Counted from the stretch's first letter, positions 18,699 to 27,827 are shown. The stretch: DNA of 59,816 nucleotides from an uncultured bacterium (GCA_937905825.1 CALCXM010000068.1:1-59816); one strand, 5' to 3'. The notes: a model not told the origin generated them from the letters alone. Program-made: numbers and translations.

Positions 18699-19745
18699 AT
18701 GTCGAGCACGGAGAACGTTTTCAATCCGGACGCCTTCGAGGACGTTCCCGAGGGCGCCCTCCAGGAGAGCCCCCTTCCCGAGCGCGAGCTCGAAGTCGCC
18801 CTGCGCCCCCAGGACCTTTCCGAGTTCGTGGGCCAGGAGCAGGTGCTCGACAACCTCAGGATCGCCCTGAAGGCCGCCAAGGGACGCGGGGACACCCTCG
18901 ACCACGTGCTGTTTTCCGGCCCCCCAGGCTTGGGCAAGACCAGCCTCGCGCGCATCTTGGCCAGGGAACTCGGCACCAACCTGCACACGGTCACCGGGCC
19001 CGGCCTCGAACGACCCCGGGACTTGGTGGGCGTGCTCACCCAGCTCAAGCGCGGCGACGTCTTCTTCATCGACGAGATCCACCGCATCCCCGCCAACGTC
19101 GAGGAATACCTCTACACGGCCATGGAAGACTTCCGCGTGGAGGTGACCCTAGATCAAGGCCCCCACGCTCGGGTCCTGCCCCTGCAGCTCGAGTGCTTCA
19201 CCATGGTGGGTGCTACCACTCGCGAGGGCCTCCTGACCGCACCGTTTCGCGGGCGCTTTGGCCTCTTCGAACGACTGACCCCGTACCCCACCGAGGAGCT
19301 GGTGCGCATCCTGCAACGCTCCGCCGATTTGATGGGGATTCGCATCAATGCCGCGGCCGCCGAACTGCTCGGTTCGCGCAGCCGGGGGACCCCGCGCATC
19401 GCCAACCGCTTCCTGCGCCGGGCGCGGGACTTGGCCCAGGTATACAACGAGCCGCAAGTCAACGCCAAGCTGGCCCTCGAGGCCCTCGATCGAATGGGCA
19501 TCGACGAACACGGTCTCGAGGACATGGACCGACGCATTCTAAGATGCCTCGGCATTCATCCCGGCACGGCGGTCGGTGTGCGAACCATCGCCGCCAGCGT
19601 TGGAGAGACAGAGCGCACCATCGAAGAAGTCTTCGAGCCGCACCTCTTGCGATGTGGATTCTTGCAACGCACCTCACGGGGTCGCGTGATTACCGCCAAG
19701 GGTTGCGAGATCATCGGCATCAATCCCGAGCAGGACGCCAACTGA
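18699..19745 (+). CDS. ruvB: Holliday junction branch migration helicase RuvB
   Basis: 348 residues, normal for the family. RuvB forms the hexameric motor that, with RuvA, drives branch migration during recombinational repair. The protein shows FVGQEQVLDNL, the Walker A GPPGLGKT near residue 74-81, the Walker B region FFIDEIHR near 123-130, the sensor VGATTREG, the arginine-finger region APFRGRFG and the C-terminal RTIAASVGETERTIEEV winged helix. No ruvA or ruvC is adjacent. The ATG at 18699 is preceded by 150 bases that follow the box array. The SpoIID-like gene follows 41 bases after the stop. Confidence 0.97.
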   Translation: MSSTENVFNPDAFEDVPEGALQESPLPERELEVALRPQDLSEFVGQEQVLDNLRIALKAAKGRGDTLDHVLFSGPPGLGKTSLARILARELGTNLHTVTGPGLERPRDLVGVLTQLKRGDVFFIDEIHRIPANVEEYLYTAMEDFRVEVTLDQGPHARVLPLQLECFTMVGATTREGLLTAPFRGRFGLFERLTPYPTEELVRILQRSADLMGIRINAAAAELLGSRSRGTPRIANRFLRRARDLAQVYNEPQVNAKLALEALDRMGIDEHGLEDMDRRILRCLGIHPGTAVGVRTIAASVGETERTIEEVFEPHLLRCGFLQRTSRGRVITAKGCEIIGINPEQDAN

Positions 19746-19786
19746 ACAAGGTCGTCCCGATTCGCTCCATTAGGAGCCCGCGCCAA

Positions 19787-21067
19787 GTGCGACCAACTGC
19801 TGCTGGAAGGTCCTGGTTTGCGGTGGGTGCAGCGTTCTTGTTCCTGCTCTTGGTGGGCGCACCCGCGTGCCAACTGCCCCCACCCCTGCCGCAGGAACCA
19901 GCGGACTACGGAACAGGCCGCGCACGGGATGCGACTGCTGAGATCCCGAGCGGCGAGTTACTCGTTCGACTTGCAGATCAAGAGGAGCGGCTCGAACTCG
20001 AAGTGGGTGGCGTGGGCGAAGGTGAACTGCGCTTCTCTGCAGAAGGGGAAACCATTCGCTGCTCCAACGGAGAACGGCGCGCGAGCTTCCGTGTCGTGCC
20101 GCAGCGGCCGCGCGGAGCCTTGACTCTCGATGGCCGGTCCTACTACGGAGCCCTTTGGATCCGCCTGCACGAGAACCAGGGACTGCGCGTGGAGAACCAA
20201 GTTGGCCTCGAACATTACATCGCCGGTGTCGTGCCTTCGGAGCTCGTGTTGTGGTCCGCCGAAGAACCAGAGATAGAAGCCCAAGCGATCGCCGCGCGCA
20301 CCTACGCCTTGCAATCCTTGATGCATCGCCAGAAGACGGGAAGCGCGGCCTTCCTGTGGGACGACACCCGCGACCAGGTCTACCTTGGGAACTACCGAGG
20401 GGAAAGCTCCCCCGCCGCCCAACGGGTCGAAGCGCGCTACCGTCGCGCCCTAGCGAGTTCCCGCGGCCGGGTCGTGTTGAACAGCGCGGGCCAGCTGTAC
20501 GACGTGCGCTTCCACGCTTCCTGTGGCGGCAACACCTGCTCCCCCGCGGAAGCCTTCCCGTCGGAGAGCGGCCTGCACCACGCGGCGGTCGCCTGCGAAC
20601 CCTGTCGCATGATCGGTGCGAAGGAACGGGCCCTGCCCGCTACGGACAGCACGCGTCGACGCGTCCACTGGAACTGGACCGCGGATGGGCCCGCCCTCTC
20701 CCAACTGGCCCATGCCATTGGAGTCGGTCAACACGTGCTCGCCTTGCGCGACGTGAAAGTGGATCGGCACGCTCGCTGGCAGAGCGTCGTGGTCGAGGGC
20801 GATCAAGGCCACCTGCGCATTTCCGTCGAACGTCTGCGGCGCGAGCTCGGGCCGGCGCGCTTGAAGGGCAGCGCTATCCTGCGCACCTGGCCGGCGCTCG
20901 GTGATCCAATCGAGTCGGGGCTCTTCTTCGAAGGCGTGGGCCGCGGTCACGGGGCCGGGCTTTGTCAGGTGGGTTCCCACGAATACGCGCGCCAGGGGTG
21001 GAGCGCACGGCAGATCCTGCAACACTACCTGCCCGGCGCGCGCATCGCGGCCGTCCCCTCCGAGTAG
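19787..21067 (+). CDS. SpoIID/LytB-domain lipoprotein, probable peptidoglycan-acting lytic transglycosylase
   Basis: About 426 residues. The GTG at 19787 is chosen because AGGAG lies 10 bases before it and it puts a signal segment ending in the lipobox GAPAC at the N-terminus. The SpoIID core runs from about residue 150 to the end. It shows LEHYIAGVVPSEL with the catalytic-region Glu, AQAIAARTYAL, FHASCGGNTC and the C-terminal GRGHGAGLCQVGSHEYA block. SpoIID cleaves glycan strands whose stem peptides have been removed. In a non-spore-former it likely acts in envelope remodelling or division. Between ruvB and tgt, all same-strand and closely spaced, so an operon is possible. Confidence 0.9.
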   Translation: MRPTAAGRSWFAVGAAFLFLLLVGAPACQLPPPLPQEPADYGTGRARDATAEIPSGELLVRLADQEERLELEVGGVGEGELRFSAEGETIRCSNGERRASFRVVPQRPRGALTLDGRSYYGALWIRLHENQGLRVENQVGLEHYIAGVVPSELVLWSAEEPEIEAQAIAARTYALQSLMHRQKTGSAAFLWDDTRDQVYLGNYRGESSPAAQRVEARYRRALASSRGRVVLNSAGQLYDVRFHASCGGNTCSPAEAFPSESGLHHAAVACEPCRMIGAKERALPATDSTRRRVHWNWTADGPALSQLAHAIGVGQHVLALRDVKVDRHARWQSVVVEGDQGHLRISVERLRRELGPARLKGSAILRTWPALGDPIESGLFFEGVGRGHGAGLCQVGSHEYARQGWSARQILQHYLPGARIAAVPSE

Positions 21068-21084
21068 GCCCCGCGCAGACCAAC

Positions 21085-22236
21085 GTGAACTCCCCCTTTT
21101 CCTTTTCGTCCGAGCACCAGTGTCCCGACACCGAAGCTCGCACGGGCTGCTTTCAAACTCCACACGGTCCCGTGCAAACCCCGGCCTTCATGCCCGTGGG
21201 AACGCGCGCCACCGTCAAGGCCGTGCTGCCCCGGGATCTCTTGGAAACCGGCTCGCAGATGATCCTGGCGAACACCTACCACATGCACCTGCGACCCGGG
21301 GAAGCGGTCGTCAAGGAGCTCGGTGGTCTGCACGCGATGATGGGTTGGAAGGGCCCGATCCTGACCGACTCGGGGGGCTATCAAGTCTTCAGCATGGGCG
21401 ACATCTGCCGCATCGACGACGATGGAGTTTCCTTCAGGTCGATCGTCGATGGCAGCGCGGTGCGCTTTACCCCCGAGCGCGTGGTGGACATTCAAAGGGA
21501 CCTCGGCAGTGACGTAGCCATGGCCTTCGACCAGTGTCCGGCCGTTCCAACCGATCGCGCCAGCGTGACGCTCGCCACGGATCGCACCCACCGCTGGCTC
21601 GAGCGCGCCGTGAAGCGCTACCGCGAAATGGGTGGCGAAGAGACCGGGCAAGCGCTTTTTGGAATCGTGCAAGGAGGGATCTTCGGGGACCTGCGGCGCA
21701 GTTCGGTCGACGCGATCTGCTCCCACGACCTGCCCGGCTATGCCATCGGCGGCGTTTCCGTGGGAGAGACACCGGACTTGATCCGCACTACGGTTGAATT
21801 GACGGCACCGCTTTTGCCCAAGGACAAACCTCGCTACTTGATGGGCGTCGGAACTCCGCGGGATTTCTTCGACGCGATCGCTAGCGGGATCGATCTGTTC
21901 GACTGCGTAACGCCCACGCGCAACGGGCGCAACCACACCGTGTTCACCAGCCGCGGCCGCTTGAACATTCGCAACCAGGGCTTCCAAAGCTCGACAGCGA
22001 GCATGGATCCAAACTGCGACTGCCAAGCCTGCACGCAATTCAGCTTGGGCGCCCTGCGCCATCTTTGCAACACGGGCGAGATGCTAGCGGGCATGCTCCT
22101 ATCGATTCACAACCTGCGCTTTTTCCACCGCACGATGGAACGCATCCGCGAAGCGATTCCCCTCGGACAGTTCAGCAGCCTGCGCGACGAAGTGGTGGAG
22201 CTGTATTCGCGGCGCGTGAGCCCCAGCGAGCTATGA
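21085..22236 (+). CDS. tgt: queuine tRNA-ribosyltransferase (tRNA-guanine transglycosylase)
   Basis: 383 residues. Tgt exchanges guanine 34 for preQ1 in GUN-anticodon tRNAs. The GTG at 21085 fits the family length; the frame is open further upstream inside the SpoIID gene. The general acid Asp lies in DSGGYQVFSMG (residue 95), and the nucleophile Asp in LFDCVTPTRNGR (about residue 273). The zinc site is CDCQAC followed by the His near the LSIHNLRFF segment. GGVSVGE marks the base pocket. No queA or other queuosine genes are nearby. Confidence 0.96.
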   Translation: MNSPFSFSSEHQCPDTEARTGCFQTPHGPVQTPAFMPVGTRATVKAVLPRDLLETGSQMILANTYHMHLRPGEAVVKELGGLHAMMGWKGPILTDSGGYQVFSMGDICRIDDDGVSFRSIVDGSAVRFTPERVVDIQRDLGSDVAMAFDQCPAVPTDRASVTLATDRTHRWLERAVKRYREMGGEETGQALFGIVQGGIFGDLRRSSVDAICSHDLPGYAIGGVSVGETPDLIRTTVELTAPLLPKDKPRYLMGVGTPRDFFDAIASGIDLFDCVTPTRNGRNHTVFTSRGRLNIRNQGFQSSTASMDPNCDCQACTQFSLGALRHLCNTGEMLAGMLLSIHNLRFFHRTMERIREAIPLGQFSSLRDEVVELYSRRVSPSEL

Positions 22237-22336
22237 GCGAAGAGCTCTGAGCACACAGCGGTGAGCGCAAGGCTCCTAGAGGCCATTTGCGGCCCCGGAG
22301 CGAAGGGGGCCACGCGGGCCGTCGCATCCGCCGGCG

Positions 22337-22420
22337 TTGCCCGGAGTGCGTTGCGCGAAGCACATTGCCCGGGGTGCATTGCCCGGGGTGCATTGCCCGG
22401 AGGGCATTGCCCGGAGTGCA
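22337..22420. repeat. 14-bp tandem minisatellite, six units
   Basis: Six tandem 14-bp units of consensus TTGCCCGGGGTGCA run from 22337 to 22420. The second unit is degenerate, while units three and four are identical. The array lies between the convergent ends of tgt and the 50-residue Cys-rich gene. Confidence 0.85.
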
Positions 22421-22426
22421 GCGCCG

Positions 22427-22579
22427 CTACTTCGCCTTGTAGTCCGCGCAGACCCGTACATTGGGGCGCTCGCGAACCGTGCAAGTGCTCGGGTGGTTGT
22501 ACTTGCAGCGATCGCAAAGAAACTCCCCGCCCTCGAGGGCGAAGAGTTTGCGGAAGAACATCTTCAGACGCTGAAGCAT
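22427..22579 (-). CDS. 50-residue Cys-rich small protein, possible zinc ribbon
   Basis: Fifty codons start at ATG 22579 and end with TAG at 22427. After a basic, hydrophobic helix-like start (MLQRLKMFFRKLF) the peptide reads CDRCKYNHPSTC, then the Cys-containing VRVCADYKAK end. The two CxxC-type pairs and the PERPN-like element (RERPN) look like a small zinc ribbon seen in other deep-branching bacteria. No clear Shine-Dalgarno precedes it. It lies 27 bases after the stop of the SH3-like gene and on the same strand, so it may be co-transcribed. Function unknown. Confidence 0.7.
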   Translation of the reverse strand: MLQRLKMFFRKLFALEGGEFLCDRCKYNHPSTCTVRERPNVRVCADYKAK

Positions 22580-22606
22580 GTTCGGGGCGAGGCCGCAGCC
22601 CGCGCC

Positions 22607-23917
22607 CTAGCGCTTGCCCAAGCGGGCGCTAATGACTTCGATGCGATCCACGTCAATCAGCGGATAGCTTCCGGGCATGACCTTTGCCGAGCGCACGGGC
22701 TCGCCCTTCACGCCAATCTCAAAGCCGTCGTACAAGTCGAGTTCGTAGCGACCACTGCTGCATTGGATCTGGGCGAGGAAAGAGGAGCCCCAGCGCACCA
22801 GGTACATCACCTCCCCGTCGCGCACTTGTCGTTCCACCCAGCCTCTGGTTTGGAAACGTCCCCACATGGGTTCGTTGCCACGCTTGCCACGCTCCGCATT
22901 GGCCTTCATGTCGGCCACCTGCTTCTCATGGTTGGACTTCGAGTCTTCGAGCTCCGCACGGATCGCGGTCAGCTCTTTGTGGGCCGCCAGTCGTTCCATC
23001 CGTTGGTTGATCAGGTTGCTCGTCGGGCCATCGGGGCCCATGGCCATGATCGCTGTGTAGCGCGCCTCCAGATCCGCGTAGTTCGGCGTGGTGTTGTCCG
23101 CAAAGGCCGCGTCCATGACCGCGTTCGTTGCCTTCAGTTCGGTGAACATCCTGGCCCGTTCGGACTCGGTCTGGCGGTTCAAGGAACCCGCCGCGGGAGC
23201 CGGTGCCACGGCCTCGAGCGGCTTAACCGGAACGCCACCCGCCTTGCTACCGGGGACGGTGACCTTGGGCTGCGCGGAGAGCGCGCGATCGACCGCCGAG
23301 TTCCAGAGCATTTTGGCATCCGACCCCGCAGGCAAGCCGCGGGTCTCAGCGGCCAGCACATAGCCCTTGGTCTCTTGGGGTGAGTAGACCTGGACCCAGT
23401 CCTCGCTCATGGGCTTGCTCGTGTCCTTGCGTTGGATAAAGCGCAGGCGATCTCCGCGGCTCAAGCGGCCGAGCGGGTAGGAGTCCGTGCTGCGCGGCAT
23501 CGGACGCATGTTCACGAAGTTGCCGGAGACCTCCACCCAACCCGGGCGCGAGGACTGCTCCAGATACTTGCCGAAAACCCAGACCTTCACGCCACCGGGG
23601 ATCGCCACCTTGAGGAAGGGATTGCCGGCGCGGAAGGCGTAGACCTCCAGGGGTGTGTCGCCGTCCACTTGAAGCACAGCGTGCCCCTTGGGATCGGGAA
23701 GCCCGCGCACGGTGGCGCCGCTCGCTCCGGCGAGCACGTAGCGCTCAGGCGCGGCGTCCCGCTGATCCTGGGGAGCGGTCAGGCGCGGCCCGGAAACGAG
23801 CGCCATGGGAGCCGTCGCCGAACGATGCAGGCTCGGACCAGCCAAACCGGGCCCGGCGCACAGGCCGACCAGTGTCGCCGTGAGCAGCAGCCCTCGGCCC
23901 CGAGACGCAACGCTCAT
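22607..23917 (-). CDS. exported protein with bacterial SH3-like domain
   Basis: About 436 residues. The ATG at 23917 opens a standard signal peptide ending near LAG-PS; an in-frame ATG at 24028 would add 37 residues before it. After the signal come two SH3b-like stretches. The first is around the VRGLPDPKGHAVLQVDG segment, the second around 'LGRLSRGDRLRFIQRKD ... WVQVYSP'. A Pro/Ala linker and a charged helix likely to form a coiled coil follow (MERLAAHKELTAIRAELEDS). A beta-rich C-terminus closes the protein. SH3b domains often bind peptidoglycan. Role unknown. Confidence 0.72.
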   Translation of the reverse strand: MSVASRGRGLLLTATLVGLCAGPGLAGPSLHRSATAPMALVSGPRLTAPQDQRDAAPERYVLAGASGATVRGLPDPKGHAVLQVDGDTPLEVYAFRAGNPFLKVAIPGGVKVWVFGKYLEQSSRPGWVEVSGNFVNMRPMPRSTDSYPLGRLSRGDRLRFIQRKDTSKPMSEDWVQVYSPQETKGYVLAAETRGLPAGSDAKMLWNSAVDRALSAQPKVTVPGSKAGGVPVKPLEAVAPAPAAGSLNRQTESERARMFTELKATNAVMDAAFADNTTPNYADLEARYTAIMAMGPDGPTSNLINQRMERLAAHKELTAIRAELEDSKSNHEKQVADMKANAERGKRGNEPMWGRFQTRGWVERQVRDGEVMYLVRWGSSFLAQIQCSSGRYELDLYDGFEIGVKGEPVRSAKVMPGSYPLIDVDRIEVISARLGKR

Positions 23918-24406
23918 GCAGTTCTCGCCGTTGGAGGCCGTGGGCGCCGCGCTCGTTCCGTGCAGCCCGAGGCCCTGCAGCGCAAGGCTGTGCATTGTGA
24001 GGAAACCCATCCGTGTGTTCTTTCCCATGGTCGTCAATCCGCCACCCGCAGTCGCGGGGTCCGCTGTCCGTGTTCCTTGCTTGGTGAACTGCGCCCGCCG
24101 CCCTGCTGGCGACGAAAGGGCGAGTCCCACATCAACGGGGATCCTAGCTGAGGAGCGCTGTCCAATCCACAGCCCGATCCCCTGACCCGGCGGGCTTTTC
24201 CTCGATCTGTCCGGGGATGGGCGCAGTTCAGCCTGGGACCCGGCCCGTCAGCCCGTAAACTCGGCCCCGGCGCCGAAGATCCAGCGCAGGCACCCCCTGC
24301 GAATTAGCGCGGATCGATGGCCGGAATCGACGGAAATTTTCGAGTTCCGCCCCCTCCCGTCCCCCCGTTCCGCGTCGCCCACTAGGAATCGCCCCTCAGC
24401 CAAACG
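23918..24406. other. divergent promoter region, no gene seen
   Basis: About 490 bases between divergent genes. No RNA signature or small conserved frame was found apart from the possible N-terminal extension of the SH3-like gene (to 24028). It should hold promoters for both flanking genes. Confidence 0.5.
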
Positions 24407-25513
24407 ATGTCCAACTCCCTGCACTTCCCCTACATGTTTTGGGCCCACCACGAGGCCGCCCTTTCCCCCTACTGCCTGTCGCAGTCGGGCATGCCGGTTC
24501 CGCCGGTGGATTTCTTGGGCGGATTGCAAGTCGACATTGGCCATCCCTGCGTCGATGCCCTGCCCGCCCTCACCCGCCGACTGGGCGAACTGTACGGGGT
24601 GCAGCCGGAGCGCGTGCTCGTCACGGTGGGCGCCTCGAGCGCCATGCACCTGGCCGCTATGCGTTGGTTCGGGGCGGGCTCGCGAGTGGCCGTGGAGGTC
24701 CCCTCCTATGAGCCCTTGCGCGCTCTACCGCAGTTCTACGGTGCGGAATTGCGAGCCCTCGAGCGCCATCAAGAGACGCGCTGGGACCTGGAACCCAGCG
24801 CGGTGCGCAGCGCCCTGCAGGGAGCCACGGGTCGCGGCCACGTGTTCCTCAGCAACCCACACAACCCGAGCGGCGCCATGTTGGATGCCGAACGCCTGAA
24901 AGCCATCGCCGCCGAGGCTCAAGCAGCCAACGGCCTGCTCGTCTCCTGCGAGATCTACCAAGAGTTCGTCCCTCCAAAGCGGCGCGTGCACGCCTTCGAC
25001 GTGGCGCCCAACGGAGTCACGATCAGTGGATTGACGAAAGCCTACGGCCTCGGCGGACTGCGCATCGGTTGGATGATTTTAGGGGAACAGGTCGCCGAAG
25101 AAATGCTGCAGGTCACGGACATGAGCTACATGACCTACCTGGATCCACCCACTGCGTCCCTGGTCGCCGCGCGCATCGCCCTCGATCACTTGCCCGCCCT
25201 GCTGCAACCCCTCGCAAGAATCAGCGCGCAGAGCCGACCCATTTGGGAGAAGTGGCTGCGCGTGACGCCAGGAGTGAGCAGCTTCGTTCCGGAGTTTGGC
25301 ATCATCGCGTTCCCACGCATTCGTGACGTGGGTGACAGCGCTGCCCTCGCGAGTTTTCTGCAATCCGAATTCCAGGTGGACGTGGTCCCCGGCGAGTACT
25401 TTGGAAGGCCGGGACATCTGCGTGTGAGTTGCGGAGTTCCGGCGGAAACCCTGCGCCTTGGACTCGAGCAACTCGCCAAAGGCATCGAGGCCTTCAAGAG
25501 CCAAAACCCGTGA
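24407..25513 (+). CDS. fold-type I PLP aminotransferase-like protein, atypical active site
   Basis: 368 residues of class I/II aminotransferase type. It shows the substrate loop LSNPHNPSGAMLD and the PLP lysine in SGLTKAYGLGGLRIGW. The position just before Glu-Ile-Tyr in VSCEIYQEF would normally be Asp, which pairs with the PLP pyridine nitrogen; here it reads Cys. So either the enzyme works differently or it is not an ordinary aminotransferase. It overlaps or abuts the following glycosyltransferase gene, suggesting a shared role, perhaps on an amino sugar or a glycan-linked amino acid. Substrate cannot be named. Confidence 0.85.
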   Translation: MSNSLHFPYMFWAHHEAALSPYCLSQSGMPVPPVDFLGGLQVDIGHPCVDALPALTRRLGELYGVQPERVLVTVGASSAMHLAAMRWFGAGSRVAVEVPSYEPLRALPQFYGAELRALERHQETRWDLEPSAVRSALQGATGRGHVFLSNPHNPSGAMLDAERLKAIAAEAQAANGLLVSCEIYQEFVPPKRRVHAFDVAPNGVTISGLTKAYGLGGLRIGWMILGEQVAEEMLQVTDMSYMTYLDPPTASLVAARIALDHLPALLQPLARISAQSRPIWEKWLRVTPGVSSFVPEFGIIAFPRIRDVGDSAALASFLQSEFQVDVVPGEYFGRPGHLRVSCGVPAETLRLGLEQLAKGIEAFKSQNP

Positions 25514-25518
25514 GCCCC

Positions 25519-26637
25519 ATGTCCAAAGACTCAGCGCGAACCGTCCTGCATGTGCGCATCGCCGCGGGGGCGGGCGGCGGTCCGGAAAAAACAATCATCA
25601 ACTCGCCTCGGCACTTGGCGAAGCACGGCTATCGCGGGCTGGTGGCGTACTTGCACCCACCTGGAGACCCGGGGTTCGAAGTCATCCAAGCGCGAGCTCG
25701 CGAGAAGCACTGTCCATTGACCGGCTTCCCCGAGAGCTTGCCGATCGATCCGCGGGTGCTGCTGCGCTTGGCCTCCATGTGTCGTCGGGAGCAGGTCCAG
25801 ATCTGGCACGGCCACGACTACAAGTCGAACCTTTATGGCGTTCTGCTACGGCCTTGGCTCGGTTTCCAACTCGTCACAACAGTCCACGGTTGGGTCAAGC
25901 ACACCAAACGCACGCCGCTCTACTACGGCATCGATCGCTGGACCCTGCCGAAGCATCACGCGGTCATTGCGGTCTCGAGCGATCTCCACGACATGTCGCT
26001 GCTGGCGGGTGTGCCCCAAGCGAAACTCTCGCTGATCGAGAACGCCATCGACACGGAAGAGTTCCAGCGCACTCGTCCGCGCAGCACCCAGGGTCCCGTG
26101 CGCATCGGAGCCGTCGGGCGCCTCTCCGAAGAGAAGGGCTTCGACCTCTTGATTCGCGCCTGCGAGCGCCTGCTCGATCAGGGTTTGGAGTTGGAGCTCG
26201 CCATCGCTGGAGCCGGTGACCAACAGGAAGCGCTTGCGGACCAGATCGCCAAGTCCAAGCACCGCGAGCACCTGCAGCTCTTGGGCTACCAGACGGACAC
26301 CAAGGCACTCTTCGACAGCTTTGACTTGTTCTGTCTTTCGAGTCTGCGCGAAGGCCTGCCCAACGTGGTGCTCGAGGCCATGTCTATGGGACTTCCAGTC
26401 GTTGCCACCCGTTCCGGAGGCATGCAGACCTTCACCAAAGACGGCGAGGACGGGGTGCTGATCGATCCGGGTTCCGTGGATGAACTAGAGGCCGGACTGG
26501 GTCGGGTGCTGCGCGACCCCCAATGGCAAGCACGCTTGGCGCGCGGCGCCCGAGAGCGAGTCCTGGCGGACTGCAGTTTTGCGCGACGTATGGAGCGCGT
26601 CGCCGCCGTCTACGACAGATTGTCCTTCAAAAACTGA
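25519..26637 (+). CDS. group 4 (GT-B) glycosyltransferase
   Basis: About 372 residues. The ATG at 25519 lies just past the aminotransferase stop; a GTG at 25510 overlaps that stop in GTGA and is equally possible. The N-terminal AGAGGGPEKTIIN loop and the C-terminal nucleotide-sugar binding region mark the GT4 family. In the C-terminal region, IGAVGRLSEEKGFDLLI and SLREGLPNVVLEAMSMGLPVVAT carry the E-x7-E motif. It adds a sugar from an activated donor, probably in cell-surface glycan synthesis. Its 3-prime end overlaps the convergent larC end by 28 bases. Confidence 0.93.
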   Translation: MSKDSARTVLHVRIAAGAGGGPEKTIINSPRHLAKHGYRGLVAYLHPPGDPGFEVIQARAREKHCPLTGFPESLPIDPRVLLRLASMCRREQVQIWHGHDYKSNLYGVLLRPWLGFQLVTTVHGWVKHTKRTPLYYGIDRWTLPKHHAVIAVSSDLHDMSLLAGVPQAKLSLIENAIDTEEFQRTRPRSTQGPVRIGAVGRLSEEKGFDLLIRACERLLDQGLELELAIAGAGDQQEALADQIAKSKHREHLQLLGYQTDTKALFDSFDLFCLSSLREGLPNVVLEAMSMGLPVVATRSGGMQTFTKDGEDGVLIDPGSVDELEAGLGRVLRDPQWQARLARGARERVLADCSFARRMERVAAVYDRLSFKN

Positions 26638-27827
26638 GCGACGACTTTTTCCTCCGCCTGACGCAAGCTCCAACCCTGCTCCTGGGCGAGTTGCTTCAGG
26701 TCCTCGTACTCCGGGGATAGATCGCGCGGACCGAAGGGGCTGCTGCCGGGGTAGTCGGGTCGCTGTCGAACCTTCACTTGGACTTCACGACCGGCCACGA
26801 TCACCTGTTCGATGCTTCGAGCACACTCAGTGCGCAACACGCTGGACCAACGCAACCCCAAGCTCGGGGTGCGTTCAAAGATCACGGCCTCCAAAGCACC
26901 GCGCTGCTCTGCACGGCACAGGGCGGTCACTTCGATACCGGGGCGTCCCTTCTTCATTTGGATCGGCGTGCACCAGACGTCCAGGGCGTCCTTCGCACGC
27001 AAGCCCTCCAGGCACCAACCGGCCTCTTCCCCGGTGACGTCGTCCAAGTGAACTTGCAGGCACCAGACGGTTTGCTGCAAGCTCGCTGCTGGGGCTTCCG
27101 TCGAGAGTTGGACTCGCACCACGTTTGCCGGTCCGTGCTTCGGATCCCGGGTCCCGGCACCGACACCGACCCGCGCGCAGCGGAACTCACCGGGCGCCTG
27201 AAACTCGTCCACGATCTCCGCCAAGAGGGCAGCGCCGGTGGGTGTTAGCCGTTCGCCATCCCCCCCGCCAATGATCAAGGGCAGGCCCCGAAAGATCTCG
27301 ACCACCGCTGGCACCGGGACGGGGATCAAGCCGTGGGCGCACTTCACTTGGCCCTCGCCAGTGAGTGGCGCGCTGCTCACCACGCGACTGACTTGCAAGC
27401 GCTGCAAAGCCAAGAGCGCCCCGCAAACATCCACGAGGGTGTCCACGGCACCGACCTCATGAAAGTGAACTTCATCAGGGGAGATGCCATGCACCTTGCC
27501 CTCCGCCACAGCCAGCCTGCGCAGCACAGCGCCGGCCCGGGCGCGAATGGGTGCCAAACGCGGTGAGCGCTCCATCAGGCCCAAGAGATCCGACAAGTGC
27601 CGGTGAGGCGCTTCCGCCGACTCATCCGTGCGCACCCTTAGGTTGTGCCCGGCGAACGGACCCCGTTGGACGCACTTCAATTCCAGCACACACTCCCCCG
27701 GCACCAGTTCCTCCGCCAGTTCGCGCAGGTCCGTCAATTGGAATCGGGGATCGCCCAGGGCCAACAATGAGGCCAAGAACATGTCCCCCGCAAAGCCACC
27801 GAAGGGCTCGATCAGAAGAGTCGCCAT
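26610..27827 (-). CDS. larC: LarC, nickel insertion protein for the pincer cofactor
   Basis: 405 residues. LarC inserts nickel into the pyridinium-bisthiocarboxylate mononucleotide that activates lactate racemase and other LarA-type enzymes. The protein carries the family-typical FGGFAGDMFLASLLALGDP start, the FHEVGAVDTLVDVCGA block and the PVPVPAVVEIFRG--LIIGGG segment, with a CTE-type nickel-binding C-terminus. larA, larB and larE are not in the window. In the genome it may serve other nickel-pincer racemases. Its tail overlaps the glycosyltransferase tail on the opposite strand. Confidence 0.92.
   Translation of the reverse strand: MATLLIEPFGGFAGDMFLASLLALGDPRFQLTDLRELAEELVPGECVLELKCVQRGPFAGHNLRVRTDESAEAPHRHLSDLLGLMERSPRLAPIRARAGAVLRRLAVAEGKVHGISPDEVHFHEVGAVDTLVDVCGALLALQRLQVSRVVSSAPLTGEGQVKCAHGLIPVPVPAVVEIFRGLPLIIGGGDGERLTPTGAALLAEIVDEFQAPGEFRCARVGVGAGTRDPKHGPANVVRVQLSTEAPAASLQQTVWCLQVHLDDVTGEEAGWCLEGLRAKDALDVWCTPIQMKKGRPGIEVTALCRAEQRGALEAVIFERTPSLGLRWSSVLRTECARSIEQVIVAGREVQVKVRQRPDYPGSSPFGPRDLSPEYEDLKQLAQEQGWSLRQAEEKVVAQFLKDNLS

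Noticed and set aside
22337..22420. CRISPR-like repeat
   Set aside because: Units are 14 bp and directly tandem with no spacers.
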